From an uncultured Ruminococcus sp. (GTDB lineage: Bacteria > Bacillota > Clostridia > Oscillospirales > Ruminococcaceae), in assembly GCA_900545345.1 (NCBI GenBank), contig UQYQ01000018.1, forward strand, positions 1 through 53,728: 53,728 nt of DNA, in the 5' to 3' direction. Positions 16,761-25,243 of this stretch are shown piece by piece. A model generated the notes under the pieces. The model was not told where the DNA came from. It did no database searches and was given only the letters and a program-made list of their open reading frames with translations. Position numbers and translations under genes: made by a program. Within the stretch, counting starts at the first letter, position 1, and each line of letters starts with the position of its first letter.

Positions 16761-17594
16761 ATGTTTAATATAAGCGAAGCGGAAACAAAAGAATTTACAG
16801 AAAAATATGAAATATGCGACGCACATGCACATATCTTCCCTGAGAAGATTTCACAAAAAGCAGTGTCGTCAATAGGAAGCTTTTATGATATTCCTATGAC
16901 ATTTAAAAACGCAACAGCAGATGAACTCATTGAAAGCGGAAACCAAATAGGTGTTACTCATTATCTGGTTTGTTCAACGGCAACAGTACATCATCAGGTT
17001 GAAAGTATAAACAGTTTTATTATACAAGAGTGCAGGCTTCACCCTGAGTTTATCGGGTTCGGAACTCTTCACCCTGATTATGATAATATAGAAAACGAAG
17101 TTAAACGAATTATGGACAGCGGTTTAAAAGGAATAAAAATCCACCCTGACTTTCAGCGGTTTTATATCGACGAAGACAAAGCGTTTAAAATATATGAAGC
17201 CATTGAAGGGAAGCTTCCTATACTCATTCATATGGGTGACCCCAGATATGATTATTCCCGGCCGAAGAGGCTTGAGAATATAATGAAAGCTTTTCCGAAG
17301 CTTGATGTTTTCGCTGCACATCTAGGGGGATATGAAAGATGGGACGAGGCTGTCACTTGTCTTTTCGGAAAAAATATTCATTTTGATTCAAGTTCATCTC
17401 TTGAATTTATGTCAGCTGAATACGCAAGGGATATTATCAGAGGCTTCGGCGCTGATAATATTTTCTTCGGAACCGATTTTCCTATGTGGGACCATTTCAG
17501 TGAAGTTCAGCGATTTATGAAATTAAACCTCAGCGACGATGAAAACAAAAAAATACTGAGCGGGAATTTTAAAAGGTTTTTTAAATTAAAATAA
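16761..17594 (+). CDS. Amidohydrolase-family metal-dependent hydrolase
   Basis: A 277-residue TIM-barrel hydrolase of the amidohydrolase 2 family. Metal-binding HAH (CDAHAHIFPE, about residues 21-25), the lysine-bearing GLKGIKIHPDFQ block, a later His in ILIHMGDP and AAHLGG, and the terminal acidic site FFGTDFPMWD are all visible. Members hydrolyse or decarboxylate small cyclic or aromatic acids; which one cannot be told. It is the second gene of the prpC operon, 80 bases after prpC and 16 bases before the antiporter gene, with AAAGGAATG as ribosome site. Confidence 0.85.
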   Translation: MFNISEAETKEFTEKYEICDAHAHIFPEKISQKAVSSIGSFYDIPMTFKNATADELIESGNQIGVTHYLVCSTATVHHQVESINSFIIQECRLHPEFIGFGTLHPDYDNIENEVKRIMDSGLKGIKIHPDFQRFYIDEDKAFKIYEAIEGKLPILIHMGDPRYDYSRPKRLENIMKAFPKLDVFAAHLGGYERWDEAVTCLFGKNIHFDSSSSLEFMSAEYARDIIRGFGADNIFFGTDFPMWDHFSEVQRFMKLNLSDDENKKILSGNFKRFFKLK

Positions 17595-17610
17595 AAAGGA
17601 GTATAAAACT

Positions 17611-18585
17611 ATGTTAATACTTTGGAGCTTTTGCTATTTAATACTTGCTGCATTAATCGTGGTTCTTTCGGTCAAGCTTGCCGACTATGTAGATTTAATT
17701 GACAAAAAAACTAACATATCCGGTGCATTTATCGGTGGTGTTATTTTAGCCGCTGTTACATCTCTGCCTGAGCTTTTCACTTCATTTTCGGCAGTTGTTG
17801 TAATTAAAAATCCAAGCCTTGTTATCGGAAACATTTTAGGAAGCAATCTTTTCAACATTACAATATTCGGTATAATACTGATAATATGGGCAAAAAAATT
17901 TGCTTTGGCATCGGTCGGAAAAAGTCATTTTAAAATAACGGCATTTACACTGTTTCTTTTTGCTTTAATGTTCCTTGCGGTAACTCTCGGTCTGGATTTC
18001 ACCTTATTTAACATAAGTATTTATACTGTAATTATTATTATCACATATATCTTTTCAATCAGATATATGGCAAACGACGATAGCGACAATGATGAAGAAA
18101 CAAACAATCCTCTCACTATAAAACAAATAGCCGTAAGATTTGTAATTCTGTCGGTTATTTTAGTCGGTGTTTCAATCACAATAACTTATGTCACTGACAT
18201 TTTAGCTGACGGTTTCAATCTCGGTGCCACAATAGCAGGTGCATTGTTCTTAGGAATTGCGACAAGCCTGCCGGAACTTACCTCAACCTTTGCACTGGCT
18301 AAAAAATCAAACTTCAATGCTGCAACAGGAAATATTTTAGGAAGCGGAGTATTTAACTTTGCGATACTCGCTGTTGCCGACCTTTTATACAGAGGCGGTT
18401 CGGTATTTGAAAGCAAAGATTCGAATTCTCTTATTGTATTCGGATTTACTGCAACACTTTTAACCGGAATTTGCCTGTTCTTAAAAAACAAAAATTCCGG
18501 CAGCAGCAAAAGCCTTCCGATAGTTTGCAGGATTATGGGCTGTGCAATTGTAATCTGCTATATTTTATTTATAGTATTATCATAA
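17611..18585 (+). CDS. CaCA-family cation antiporter (Na+/Ca2+ exchanger, YrbG-like)
   Basis: A 324-residue inner-membrane exchanger with ten hydrophobic segments in two inverted halves. Each half carries the alpha-repeat signature: AAVTSLPELFTSF..GNILGSNLFN and GIATSLPELTSTF..GNILGSGVFNF. The two Glu in SLPE bind Ca2+ in structurally known relatives. It would expel Ca2+ in exchange for Na+ or H+. AAGGAG precedes the ATG, and polyphosphate kinase follows 18 bases downstream. A Ca2+ ATPase gene lies just across the divergent promoter region. Confidence 0.92.
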   Translation: MLILWSFCYLILAALIVVLSVKLADYVDLIDKKTNISGAFIGGVILAAVTSLPELFTSFSAVVVIKNPSLVIGNILGSNLFNITIFGIILIIWAKKFALASVGKSHFKITAFTLFLFALMFLAVTLGLDFTLFNISIYTVIIIITYIFSIRYMANDDSDNDEETNNPLTIKQIAVRFVILSVILVGVSITITYVTDILADGFNLGATIAGALFLGIATSLPELTSTFALAKKSNFNAATGNILGSGVFNFAILAVADLLYRGGSVFESKDSNSLIVFGFTATLLTGICLFLKNKNSGSSKSLPIVCRIMGCAIVICYILFIVLS

Positions 18586-18603
18586 ATCCGGGAGGAAGCT
18601 AAA

Positions 18604-20727
18604 TTGACAAATAATATATATGACAACCGTGAACTTTCATGGTTAAAATTCAATCAGCGTGTTTTAGATGAATCGAATGATACATCTGTTCCGCTTCTGG
18701 AACGATTGGTTTTTTCATCAATATACTCAAGCAACCTTGATGAATTTTTTATGGTCCGTGTGGGTTCACTTCATGACCAGATGCTTTTAGATGATGATGA
18801 CCGTGACGGAAAAACTAAAATGAAACCATCAGAGCAATTAAATGCAATCTTCAAAAGAGTTGCACAGTTAAACGAAAAACATGACAAATATTTTGAAGAA
18901 TTATCAAAGGAATTAAAAGATAAAGGTGTAAAACAAGTTGATGTAAAAGACCTTTCAAAAGAAGATAAAGATTTTGTTGACAAGTTTTTCAAGTACGAAG
19001 TAAGCCCTTTTTTATCTCCTCAGATTGTCGATAAAAGACATCCTTTCCCTTTTTTGAAAGGAAAAGAAATATACACTCTTACCAGACTTACTTCTAAATC
19101 TAATATAGTAATCGGCATAGTAAATACATCAGGTGTATTTTCACGGGTCTTGTTTCTTCCCGGTAAAAAGAAAATCAGATATATGTTGGTCGAAGATATA
19201 ATTCTTCACAACGCAGGCAAAATCTTTTCAAATTACAAAGTCGAAGAAAAAAGCCTCATCAGAATAACACGAAATGCAGATATCGATGTTAAGGAAGCCC
19301 TTTTTGACCAGGAAATGGACTTTAGAGGTGCAATGTCAGAGCTTATCAAAAAGCGTAAAAAATTATGTGCTGTAAGAGTACAGCTTTCAAAAGAGCTTTC
19401 ATCTTCCACTGTTTCCGAGCTTTCAAACCGTTTAGATATACATAAAAAGCAGTTTTTTGTTGAAAAATCACCGCTTGATATGTCATATGTTTTCACAGTA
19501 AAAGACAAAGCCAAAGACCGCTCTGAGCTTTTTTTCAAAGAGCAGGTTCCTCAGAAATCTCCTATGATTAATGAAAATGAATCAATGATTTCACAAATAG
19601 ATAAAAAAGATATTTTTCTTTCTTATCCATATGAAAGCATTAAACCGTTTATCAAGCTGTTAAAAGAAGCAGCTCATGATGATAGTGTTGCTTCTATAAA
19701 AATCACTCTTTATCGGGTTGCAAAAAACAGTAAAATTGTTGAAGCATTAATCGACGCTGCCGAAAACGGCAAAGATGTATTGGTTTTGGTAGAACTAAGG
19801 GCAAGATTTGATGAAGAAAACAACATTGACTGGTCTAAGCGGCTTGAGGACGCAGGAGTTAAAGTAATTTACGGTCCCGAAGATTTAAAAGTTCATTCAA
19901 AGCTGCTGCTTATAACAAGAAAATCAGGTAAAAAAGCTAAATACACCGTTCAGATAGGAACAGGTAATTATAATGAAAAAACATCAGCACTTTACACAGA
20001 TGTATGCCTTATGACATCTCATCAAGGCATTGCCCAAGACGCAATAAATGTTTTTAATGCACTTGCAACTAACACACTTGTCGAATCAGCTGACCATCTT
20101 TTAGTTGCTCCGAAAGATCTTCGTCCTCAGCTTATTGAAATGATGAACGCAGAAATCCAAAAAGCAAAGGAAGGCAAAGAAACATATATCGGTGTTAAAG
20201 CGAATTCACTCACCGATAAGGTTCTGATAAAAAAACTTATTGAATGCTCGAAAGCCGGTGTTAAAATTGAGCTGGTAATCCGAGGAATATGCTGTTTGAT
20301 TCCCGGTATTAAAGGAGAAACCGAAAACATAAAAATTGTTTCTATTGTAGGAAGATATTTAGAACACGCAAGGTTTTATATTTTCGGTGCAAACACTGAA
20401 CAAAAAGTGTATATTTCCTCAGCAGATTTTATGACAAGAAATACTATCAGGCGTGTTGAGGTTGCCGTTCCTATATATGACCCTCAAATAAAACTTAGAA
20501 TTTTTAACTATTTTAAAACACAAATCAATGACAATGTCAAAGGCCGCATTCTGCAGCCGAACGGCGCTTATAAAAAACAAAAACAGGATGACTTTGACGC
20601 TGTTGACGCACAGCAGATATTCTTTGATGAAGCATATAAAAATGCTTCAATGTTAAAGCCCGCTGAGCCTTTCAAGAAAAAGAAATCACTGTTCAAAAGG
20701 TTTTTCTCTGTACTCAGAAAGAGTTAA
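18604..20727 (+). CDS. ppk1: Polyphosphate kinase 1
   Basis: A 707-residue enzyme that polymerises the gamma phosphate of ATP into polyphosphate, reversibly. The four-domain PPK1 layout is complete: N-terminal YDNRELSWLKFNQRVLDE, the head domain, then two PLD-like catalytic halves with the autophosphorylated His in LKVHSKLLLI and the second His in YLEHARFYIFG. Translation starts at TTG 18604 with GGGAGGAAG 5 bases upstream. It is the last gene of the prpC operon and is followed by a strong terminator. No ppx or ppk2 is nearby. Confidence 0.96.
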   Translation: MTNNIYDNRELSWLKFNQRVLDESNDTSVPLLERLVFSSIYSSNLDEFFMVRVGSLHDQMLLDDDDRDGKTKMKPSEQLNAIFKRVAQLNEKHDKYFEELSKELKDKGVKQVDVKDLSKEDKDFVDKFFKYEVSPFLSPQIVDKRHPFPFLKGKEIYTLTRLTSKSNIVIGIVNTSGVFSRVLFLPGKKKIRYMLVEDIILHNAGKIFSNYKVEEKSLIRITRNADIDVKEALFDQEMDFRGAMSELIKKRKKLCAVRVQLSKELSSSTVSELSNRLDIHKKQFFVEKSPLDMSYVFTVKDKAKDRSELFFKEQVPQKSPMINENESMISQIDKKDIFLSYPYESIKPFIKLLKEAAHDDSVASIKITLYRVAKNSKIVEALIDAAENGKDVLVLVELRARFDEENNIDWSKRLEDAGVKVIYGPEDLKVHSKLLLITRKSGKKAKYTVQIGTGNYNEKTSALYTDVCLMTSHQGIAQDAINVFNALATNTLVESADHLLVAPKDLRPQLIEMMNAEIQKAKEGKETYIGVKANSLTDKVLIKKLIECSKAGVKIELVIRGICCLIPGIKGETENIKIVSIVGRYLEHARFYIFGANTEQKVYISSADFMTRNTIRRVEVAVPIYDPQIKLRIFNYFKTQINDNVKGRILQPNGAYKKQKQDDFDAVDAQQIFFDEAYKNASMLKPAEPFKKKKSLFKRFFSVLRKS

Positions 20728-20749
20728 AGATTTAATTTATAAAAATACA

Positions 20750-20793
20750 AAACTGCCTTAGATTATGCATAAAGCATAGTCTAAGGCAGTTTT
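20750..20793 (+). terminator. Terminator of the prpC-ppk operon
   Basis: A 20-bp stem, AAACTGCCTTAGA..TATGC pairing with GCATAG..CTAAGGCAGTTT, with a short AT-rich loop and a T run. Confidence 0.9.
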
Positions 20794-20796
20794 CAT

Positions 20797-20852
20797 TTTC
20801 AACAAAAGGCATTGCTCCCTGTCGTAAATATTGACTTCGGTCTTTTAAATAA
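20797..20852 (+). repeat. Modular intergenic repeat, copy 3 (degenerate)
   Basis: TTTTCAACAAAAGGCATTGC then TCCCTGTCGTAAATATT and GACTTCGGTC. It keeps the order of blocks of the other copies but is more diverged. Like copy 2 it starts right after a terminator hairpin. Confidence 0.45.
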
Positions 20853-20869
20853 AAAGAGTTATTTTATAT

Positions 20870-22348
20870 CTATAAAGTAGTTCGTTCAACAGCCTTTTCC
20901 CAGCCGAACAAAAGCTGATTTCGCTTAATATCCGAAATATCAGGCGTGAATTCATAATCTATTTTCTGATTTTCTTTTATATCCTTCATGCTCTTCCAAA
21001 ATCCTGATTTAAGTCCTGCAAGATAAGCACAACCTAAGGCTGTGGTTTCTATGCAGGTCGGGCGTTTGACATTACAGCCTGTGATATCGCTTTGAAACTG
21101 CATAAGAAAATTATTTTCGCTTGCACCCCCGTCAACCTTTAGTGTATTTATTTTTATTTTTGAATCTTCTTCCATAATTTTTATAACGGCATTTACCTGA
21201 TATGCAATAGCTTCAAGTGCAGAGCGTACTATATGTTCACGGGTTGTGCCTCTTGATAAACCGCATAAAACACCTCTGGCATCAGTGTTCCAATACGGTG
21301 CACCGAGTCCTACAAATGCAGGAACAAAATAAACACCGTTTGTGTTTTCAACCGAAAGTGCCAAAGGCTCACTTTGAGCAGCAGAATCGATTATTCTCAG
21401 TCCGTCACGAAGCCATTGAATGGCAGCTCCTGCCACAAAAATCGAACCCTCAGAAGCATAGCTTACTTTTCCTCCGACACTCCATGCAATTGTTGAAAGC
21501 AAACCATTTTGAGATAATACAAGCCTTTCACCTGTATTCATTAATAAAAATGCTCCTGTGCCGTATGTGCATTTAAAATCACCTTGACTAAAGCATGCCT
21601 GACCGAACAATGATGCTTGCTGATCACCTGCAACACCGCAAATTTTAATTTTCCCTTTTCCTATCAATTCTGTATATCCGTAATCATCACTTGATTCTAA
21701 AACCTTAGGAAGCATATTTTTAGGAATGTCAAGAAGCTTTAAAATATCACTGTCCCACTCAAGTGTATTGATGTTAAAAAGCATAGTTCTTGAAGCATTA
21801 GAAAAATCTGTTGCATGAACTCTGCCTTCAGTAAGCTTCCATATTATAAAGCTGTCAACTGTTCCGAACAAAAGCCTGCCCTTTTCAGCCTTTTCACGAA
21901 CCCCCTTAACATTGTCAAGTATCCATTTTATTTTTGTTGCCGAAAAATAAGGGTCAATAATCAGCCCTGTTTTCTCCCTAATCATATCCGAATATCCTTG
22001 AGTGATAAGCTCCTTGCAGTAATTTGAGGTTCTTCTGCACTGCCAGACAACAGCATTATATACAGGTTCACCGGTTTCTTTATCCCATATAATTGTTGTT
22101 TCACGCTGGTTAGTGATGCCTATTGAGGATATATCACCTGCATCCAGTCCCTTGCACAAAAGCACTTCTTTTGCAGCAGAAATCAGAGAATTCCAAATAT
22201 CCTTTGGGTTATGTTCAACATATCCGTTTTCTTTAAAAATCTGTGGAAATTCTTTTTGCTTCTGAGCTATTATCTCGCCTGATTTATTAAATAAAATTGC
22301 ACGGGAGGAGGTTGTTCCCTGATCAAGTGCTAAAATATATTTTTTCAT
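20870..22348 (-). CDS. glpK: Glycerol kinase
   Basis: A 492-residue FGGY-family kinase that phosphorylates glycerol to glycerol-3-phosphate. The ATP-binding start ILALDQGTTSSRAILF, the substrate region NQRETTIIWDKETGEP, GVAGDQQASLFGQ and the C-terminal KVDGGASENNFLMQFQ signature are complete, and length matches the family. ATG 22348 has AAAGGAAT upstream. No glpF or glpD is adjacent, so it is a stand-alone gene; a probable extended -10 promoter lies at 22392-22400. It converges on ppk. Confidence 0.95.
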   Translation of the reverse strand: MKKYILALDQGTTSSRAILFNKSGEIIAQKQKEFPQIFKENGYVEHNPKDIWNSLISAAKEVLLCKGLDAGDISSIGITNQRETTIIWDKETGEPVYNAVVWQCRRTSNYCKELITQGYSDMIREKTGLIIDPYFSATKIKWILDNVKGVREKAEKGRLLFGTVDSFIIWKLTEGRVHATDFSNASRTMLFNINTLEWDSDILKLLDIPKNMLPKVLESSDDYGYTELIGKGKIKICGVAGDQQASLFGQACFSQGDFKCTYGTGAFLLMNTGERLVLSQNGLLSTIAWSVGGKVSYASEGSIFVAGAAIQWLRDGLRIIDSAAQSEPLALSVENTNGVYFVPAFVGLGAPYWNTDARGVLCGLSRGTTREHIVRSALEAIAYQVNAVIKIMEEDSKIKINTLKVDGGASENNFLMQFQSDITGCNVKRPTCIETTALGCAYLAGLKSGFWKSMKDIKENQKIDYEFTPDISDIKRNQLLFGWEKAVERTTL

Positions 22349-22391
22349 TTTACAGATTCCTTTCTTTCACACTAAAACCTCAATGATTACA

Positions 22392-22404
22392 ACAATTATA
22401 ACAT
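22392..22404 (-). promoter_or_regulatory. Extended -10 promoter of glpK (candidate)
   Basis: Minus-strand TG-T-TATAAT (TATAAT at 22395-22400) without a clear -35. Confidence 0.45.
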
Positions 22405-22455
22405 ACTTATCGACAAAAAGAAATAAGAAAAAATAAGAAAAAGCATGTATCGCTC

Positions 22456-22484
22456 TTGACATTTGATTGAAAAAGGTATACAAT
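22456..22484 (+). promoter_or_regulatory. SigA promoter P1 of the NlpC/P60 gene
   Basis: TTGACA (22456-22461), 17-bp spacer, TACAAT (22479-22484). Confidence 0.75.
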
Positions 22485-22485
22485 A

Positions 22486-22502
22486 GTTACAAATTGGTTA
22501 CA
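22486..22502 (-). promoter_or_regulatory. WalR-type box upstream of the NlpC/P60 gene
   Basis: Read on the minus strand: TGTAAC-CAATT-TGTAAC, an exact fit to the Bacillus WalR (YycF) consensus TGTWAH-N5-TGTWAH. It lies between P1 and a second possible promoter P2 (TTGACA 22512-22517, 17 bp, TAGATA 22535-22540). WalR activates wall hydrolase genes, including cwlO, in Bacillus. Confidence 0.6.
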
Positions 22503-22590
22503 CCAATCTGTTTGACATAACATACATATATAAATAGATATAAAGAACGGACATGCTCTGAAAAAAGCATGATAACAAAACGGAGGATAT

Positions 22591-23880
22591 ATGAAAAACA
22601 GCAGAAGGATTAAGAAATTCGCTGCTTTAGTTCTTTCATTTTCAATAACGGCTTGTGTATTTTCAATTAATAATTACAACAGCAGTGAAATACAGTCATC
22701 AGCTGCACCTACATATGAAGATTACCAAAGACAAATAGCTGATTTAGAAAGCCAGGAAAAAGAGCTTGATAAGCAGATTTCAAAAAATGCCCAAAGCCTT
22801 GCCGATGAACAGGCAAAGCAGGAAGCGTTAAACAAAAAAATTTCCACAGTTGAAAGTAAAATTTCTGCTTTTGAAAAATACAGTGCCGAGCTTGAAAACG
22901 ACTTAGCTGACACTGATGCTAAAATCAGAGAAACTCAGGCTAACATGAAACAGAAGGAAAAGGAAATTAGCGACGGCATTTCCGACTTCAAATCAAGATT
23001 AAGGGCAATGTATGTTTCGGGGTCTGAATCTTATGCGGAAATTTTACTTGAATCTGACGATTTTTATGATATTCTTATGAGGTTTGAGCTTGTCAAGAGG
23101 GTTGCAAAACATGACAATGATACTATAAATAATCTTCTTGAACTTAAAAAGCAATATGAAGCCGATGAAAAGAAATACCAACAGCAAAAAAGTCAGCTTG
23201 AGCAAACTTCTCAAAAATATTCAAAGCAGCTGACAAACCTTTCTAAAGAACAGTCAAACCTCAGTGAATTAAAGGCTCAAAGTGAGCTTGCCGCAGCAAA
23301 CATTCAAAGTAAAAATCAAGAGCTTAACAATCAAAAGAGTCAGGTTTCAAGTCAAAAAGCTCAGGCTGAATATAACGCAACTACCACAACAACGACAACT
23401 ACTACAACGACACAGTCAACAACTGCATACAACAGTCAAAACACCAATACAAACTCACCGTCCGGTAATTCAGGCAGCAACGGCGGTTATACAGGTGGAA
23501 ATACCGGAGGATATTCAGGTGATATCGGTACTGTAATTGCTTATGCTAAAAGCATGGTAGGCGGCTCTTATGTATGGGGCGGTTCAAGCTATCGTGCTAC
23601 TGACTGTTCAGGTCTTGTAATGCTTTCTTATGCACAGGTAGGAATCTCTCTTCCTCATCTGGCCGCTTCACAGGCAGGGTATGGAAAGGCAGTAAGCTAT
23701 GACAGTATGCAGCCCGGAGATTTGATTTTCTTCGGTTCAAGCTATTATCATGTTGCTATATACATAGGCGACGGTAAAATGGTACATGCTGAAAACTCAA
23801 ATACAGGTATTGTGATTTCATATGTATCGTCTTTCTCACGATACAATCCAATCTCTGCAATCAGAAGAATTATATATTAA
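22591..23880 (+). CDS. CwlO/PcsB-like NlpC/P60 peptidoglycan hydrolase
   Basis: A 429-residue secreted wall hydrolase. A signal peptide (about residues 1-38, ending SSAAP) is followed by a long coiled coil (about 42-265) of the CwlO/PcsB type, which regulates the enzyme, then a run of Thr (TTTTTTTTTT) and a Ser/Gly/Asn linker, and a C-terminal NlpC/P60 domain (about 315-429). The catalytic Cys in ATDCSGLV, His in YYHVAIYIG and third polar residue in VHAEN are intact. It should cleave D-Glu-diaminopimelate bonds during growth. CGGAGGA precedes the ATG. Tandem promoters and a WalR-type box lie upstream. Confidence 0.92.
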   Translation: MKNSRRIKKFAALVLSFSITACVFSINNYNSSEIQSSAAPTYEDYQRQIADLESQEKELDKQISKNAQSLADEQAKQEALNKKISTVESKISAFEKYSAELENDLADTDAKIRETQANMKQKEKEISDGISDFKSRLRAMYVSGSESYAEILLESDDFYDILMRFELVKRVAKHDNDTINNLLELKKQYEADEKKYQQQKSQLEQTSQKYSKQLTNLSKEQSNLSELKAQSELAAANIQSKNQELNNQKSQVSSQKAQAEYNATTTTTTTTTTTQSTTAYNSQNTNTNSPSGNSGSNGGYTGGNTGGYSGDIGTVIAYAKSMVGGSYVWGGSSYRATDCSGLVMLSYAQVGISLPHLAASQAGYGKAVSYDSMQPGDLIFFGSSYYHVAIYIGDGKMVHAENSNTGIVISYVSSFSRYNPISAIRRIIY

Positions 23881-23886
23881 AAATAT

Positions 23887-23909
23887 AGATAACTCTGTCT
23901 GAGTTATCT
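23887..23909 (+). terminator. Hairpin after the NlpC/P60 gene
   Basis: AGATAACTC/GAGTTATCT, 9 bp, loop TGTCT. There is no real T run, so termination may be partial with read-through into tRNA-Ser. Confidence 0.5.
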
Positions 23910-23916
23910 GTTATAC

Positions 23917-24009
23917 GGAGATGTCGCCTAGTCCGGCTTATGGCGCACGACTGGAACTCGTGTTGACGTTTGTAGCGTCTCGAGGGTTCGAATCCCTCCA
24001 TCTCCGCCA
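23917..24009 (+). tRNA. tRNA-Ser (anticodon GGA)
   Basis: Acceptor GGAGATG/CATCTCC, anticodon stem CACGA/TCGTG with loop CTGGAAC (anticodon GGA), the long class II variable arm, T arm GAGGG-TTCGAAT-CCCTC, discriminator G and encoded CCA (24007-24009). Confidence 0.97.
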
Positions 24010-24010
24010 A

Positions 24011-24045
24011 AAACCCCGTAAACAATGCGTTTGCGGGGTTTCTTC
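24011..24045 (+). terminator. Terminator of tRNA-Ser
   Basis: AAACCCCGTAAAC and GTTTGCGGGGTTT pair, followed by a T-rich stretch. Nothing else is seen up to 24158. Confidence 0.8.
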
Positions 24046-24159
24046 ATTTATGAATTAACGGGCATTAATGATACTTAACGAGTAAAAAATTTAGTATTGT
24101 TAGTATAAAGCATTAAATAAAGTCATTTCGCTGATTTTATCTTCTGCTGTACAACAAAA

Positions 24160-24188
24160 AAGGTGAAGAAATCAAAGTTCTTCACCTT
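24160..24188 (-). terminator. Terminator of the DUF4234-DUF2752 operon
   Basis: AAGGTGAAGAA/TTCTTCACCTT stem with TTTTTTG following on the minus strand. It overlaps the stop codon of the DUF2752 gene. Confidence 0.8.
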
Positions 24189-24564
24189 AAAATTTATAAA
24201 TATTTCTCAAAACAGTAAATAAAATAAACATACCTATAAGTATAAAAGAAGTAATATCTATCCACTTATCTGTTTTATGCTTCTCATATTTTATATAACA
24301 ATATATTTCTCTGGCAATCATGGCAGCAATAATCGGAGATGTTAAAAACAAAAGCTGATTGGATTTAAACGCTGCTTTAAAGTTTAAATGAAATATATTT
24401 ATTATCATATGAGAAATTCCGCAGCCCGGACATCTAAGTCCTGTAACCAGTCTTACTAAGCAAGGTATGTAAAACCCAGTAAAATAAGTAACAAAATAAT
24501 ATAAAACACCGATTAACAGAATTGCCGTTAAGAATATGCAAACCTTTTTTGCACGGGATTTCAT
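24187..24564 (-). CDS. DUF2752 membrane protein
   Basis: A 125-residue membrane protein with three hydrophobic segments. The family signature is clear: LVTGLRCPGCGISHMI, a Cys-Pro-x-Cys-Gly block followed by FHLNFKAAFKSNQLLF. The function of DUF2752 is unknown. It lies 3 bases after a zinc-ribbon/DUF4234 gene, so the two are translated together and probably act at the membrane together. ATG 24564 overlaps the upstream stop region. Confidence 0.85.
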   Translation of the reverse strand: MKSRAKKVCIFLTAILLIGVLYYFVTYFTGFYIPCLVRLVTGLRCPGCGISHMIINIFHLNFKAAFKSNQLLFLTSPIIAAMIAREIYCYIKYEKHKTDKWIDITSFILIGMFILFTVLRNIYKF

Positions 24565-24567
24565 TCT

Positions 24568-25074
24568 TTAAAACTGTCTGTTAGCGTCTAAATTATTAAG
24601 TTCATTTTGAATCAAAGCATATGAAACATAGCTAAGGCCGAAAATGCCAAGCACTAAGTATAAAATGCCGTTGCTTGAATCACCGGAAGCACCTCTTTGT
24701 GCTTTTGCCATATTAATCTTATCCCCTGCCTGGTACAGCCAGAACCATAAATAAATACTGCAGGTAATAATACTCAGCAATACTACTACTCCGCCTGATG
24801 TATCATTCTTTCCTGAAATACGGTTTAAATCTTCAGCCATGCAATACAGCCAATAAAATCCATAAATACCGCAGGTGATTATTGTTAAAATAATGCAGAC
24901 ACCTATGCTTCTTGTCATAGGACCGCCTTGATTTGCAAAATTCTGTGCATTCTGATAATCCTGAGAAGGCTGTGCCTGATATACATTGCTCTCCTGCTGT
25001 TGTGTTCCGCAATTATTGCAGAAAGTGTCATTATCATCTAACTGAGCACCGCATTTGAAACAAAATTTTGACAT
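24568..25074 (-). CDS. Zinc-ribbon and DUF4234 membrane protein
   Basis: A 168-residue protein with an N-terminal zinc ribbon (CFKCGAQLDDNDTFCNNCG: two CxxC pairs, residues 4-22), a Gln/Asn-rich linker, and a DUF4234 membrane domain with the repeated pattern ITCGIYGFYWLY and ITCSIYLWFWLYQ. A third hydrophobic stretch near residue 145 ends the domain. The function is unknown. It is the first gene of a two-gene operon with a consensus SigA promoter (25174-25202) and the ribosome site CGGGAG. Confidence 0.85.
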   Translation of the reverse strand: MSKFCFKCGAQLDDNDTFCNNCGTQQQESNVYQAQPSQDYQNAQNFANQGGPMTRSIGVCIILTIITCGIYGFYWLYCMAEDLNRISGKNDTSGGVVVLLSIITCSIYLWFWLYQAGDKINMAKAQRGASGDSSNGILYLVLGIFGLSYVSYALIQNELNNLDANRQF

Positions 25075-25173
25075 AATATCATACTCCCGATAAAATTATT
25101 TTCAGTACACATTGATTTATGTTATAACATAATCACTTATATAAAAACATAAATATAACATACCGACAAAAAT

Positions 25174-25202
25174 ATTATATCATCTCTGCAATTTCCTGTC
25201 AA
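25174..25202 (-). promoter_or_regulatory. SigA promoter of the DUF4234 operon
   Basis: Minus-strand TTGACA (25197-25202), 17-bp spacer ending GATGA, TATAAT (25174-25179): both hexamers are consensus. Confidence 0.8.
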
Positions 25203-25206
25203 TAAA

Positions 25207-25236
25207 AAAGAGTGCAGTACAAACTGCACTCTTTTA
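25207..25236 (-). terminator. Terminator of the GH94 gene
   Basis: AAAAGAGTGCAGT/ACTGCACTCTTTT stem with TTATTG following on the minus strand, only 5 bases from the -35 of the next operon. Confidence 0.85.
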
Positions 25237-25243
25237 AATTTTA

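Noticed and set aside
23395..23425. Microsatellite or CRISPR-like repeat in the NlpC/P60 gene
   Set aside because: It is a short run of Thr codons (ACA/ACT/ACG mixed) coding a linker, not a repeat array.
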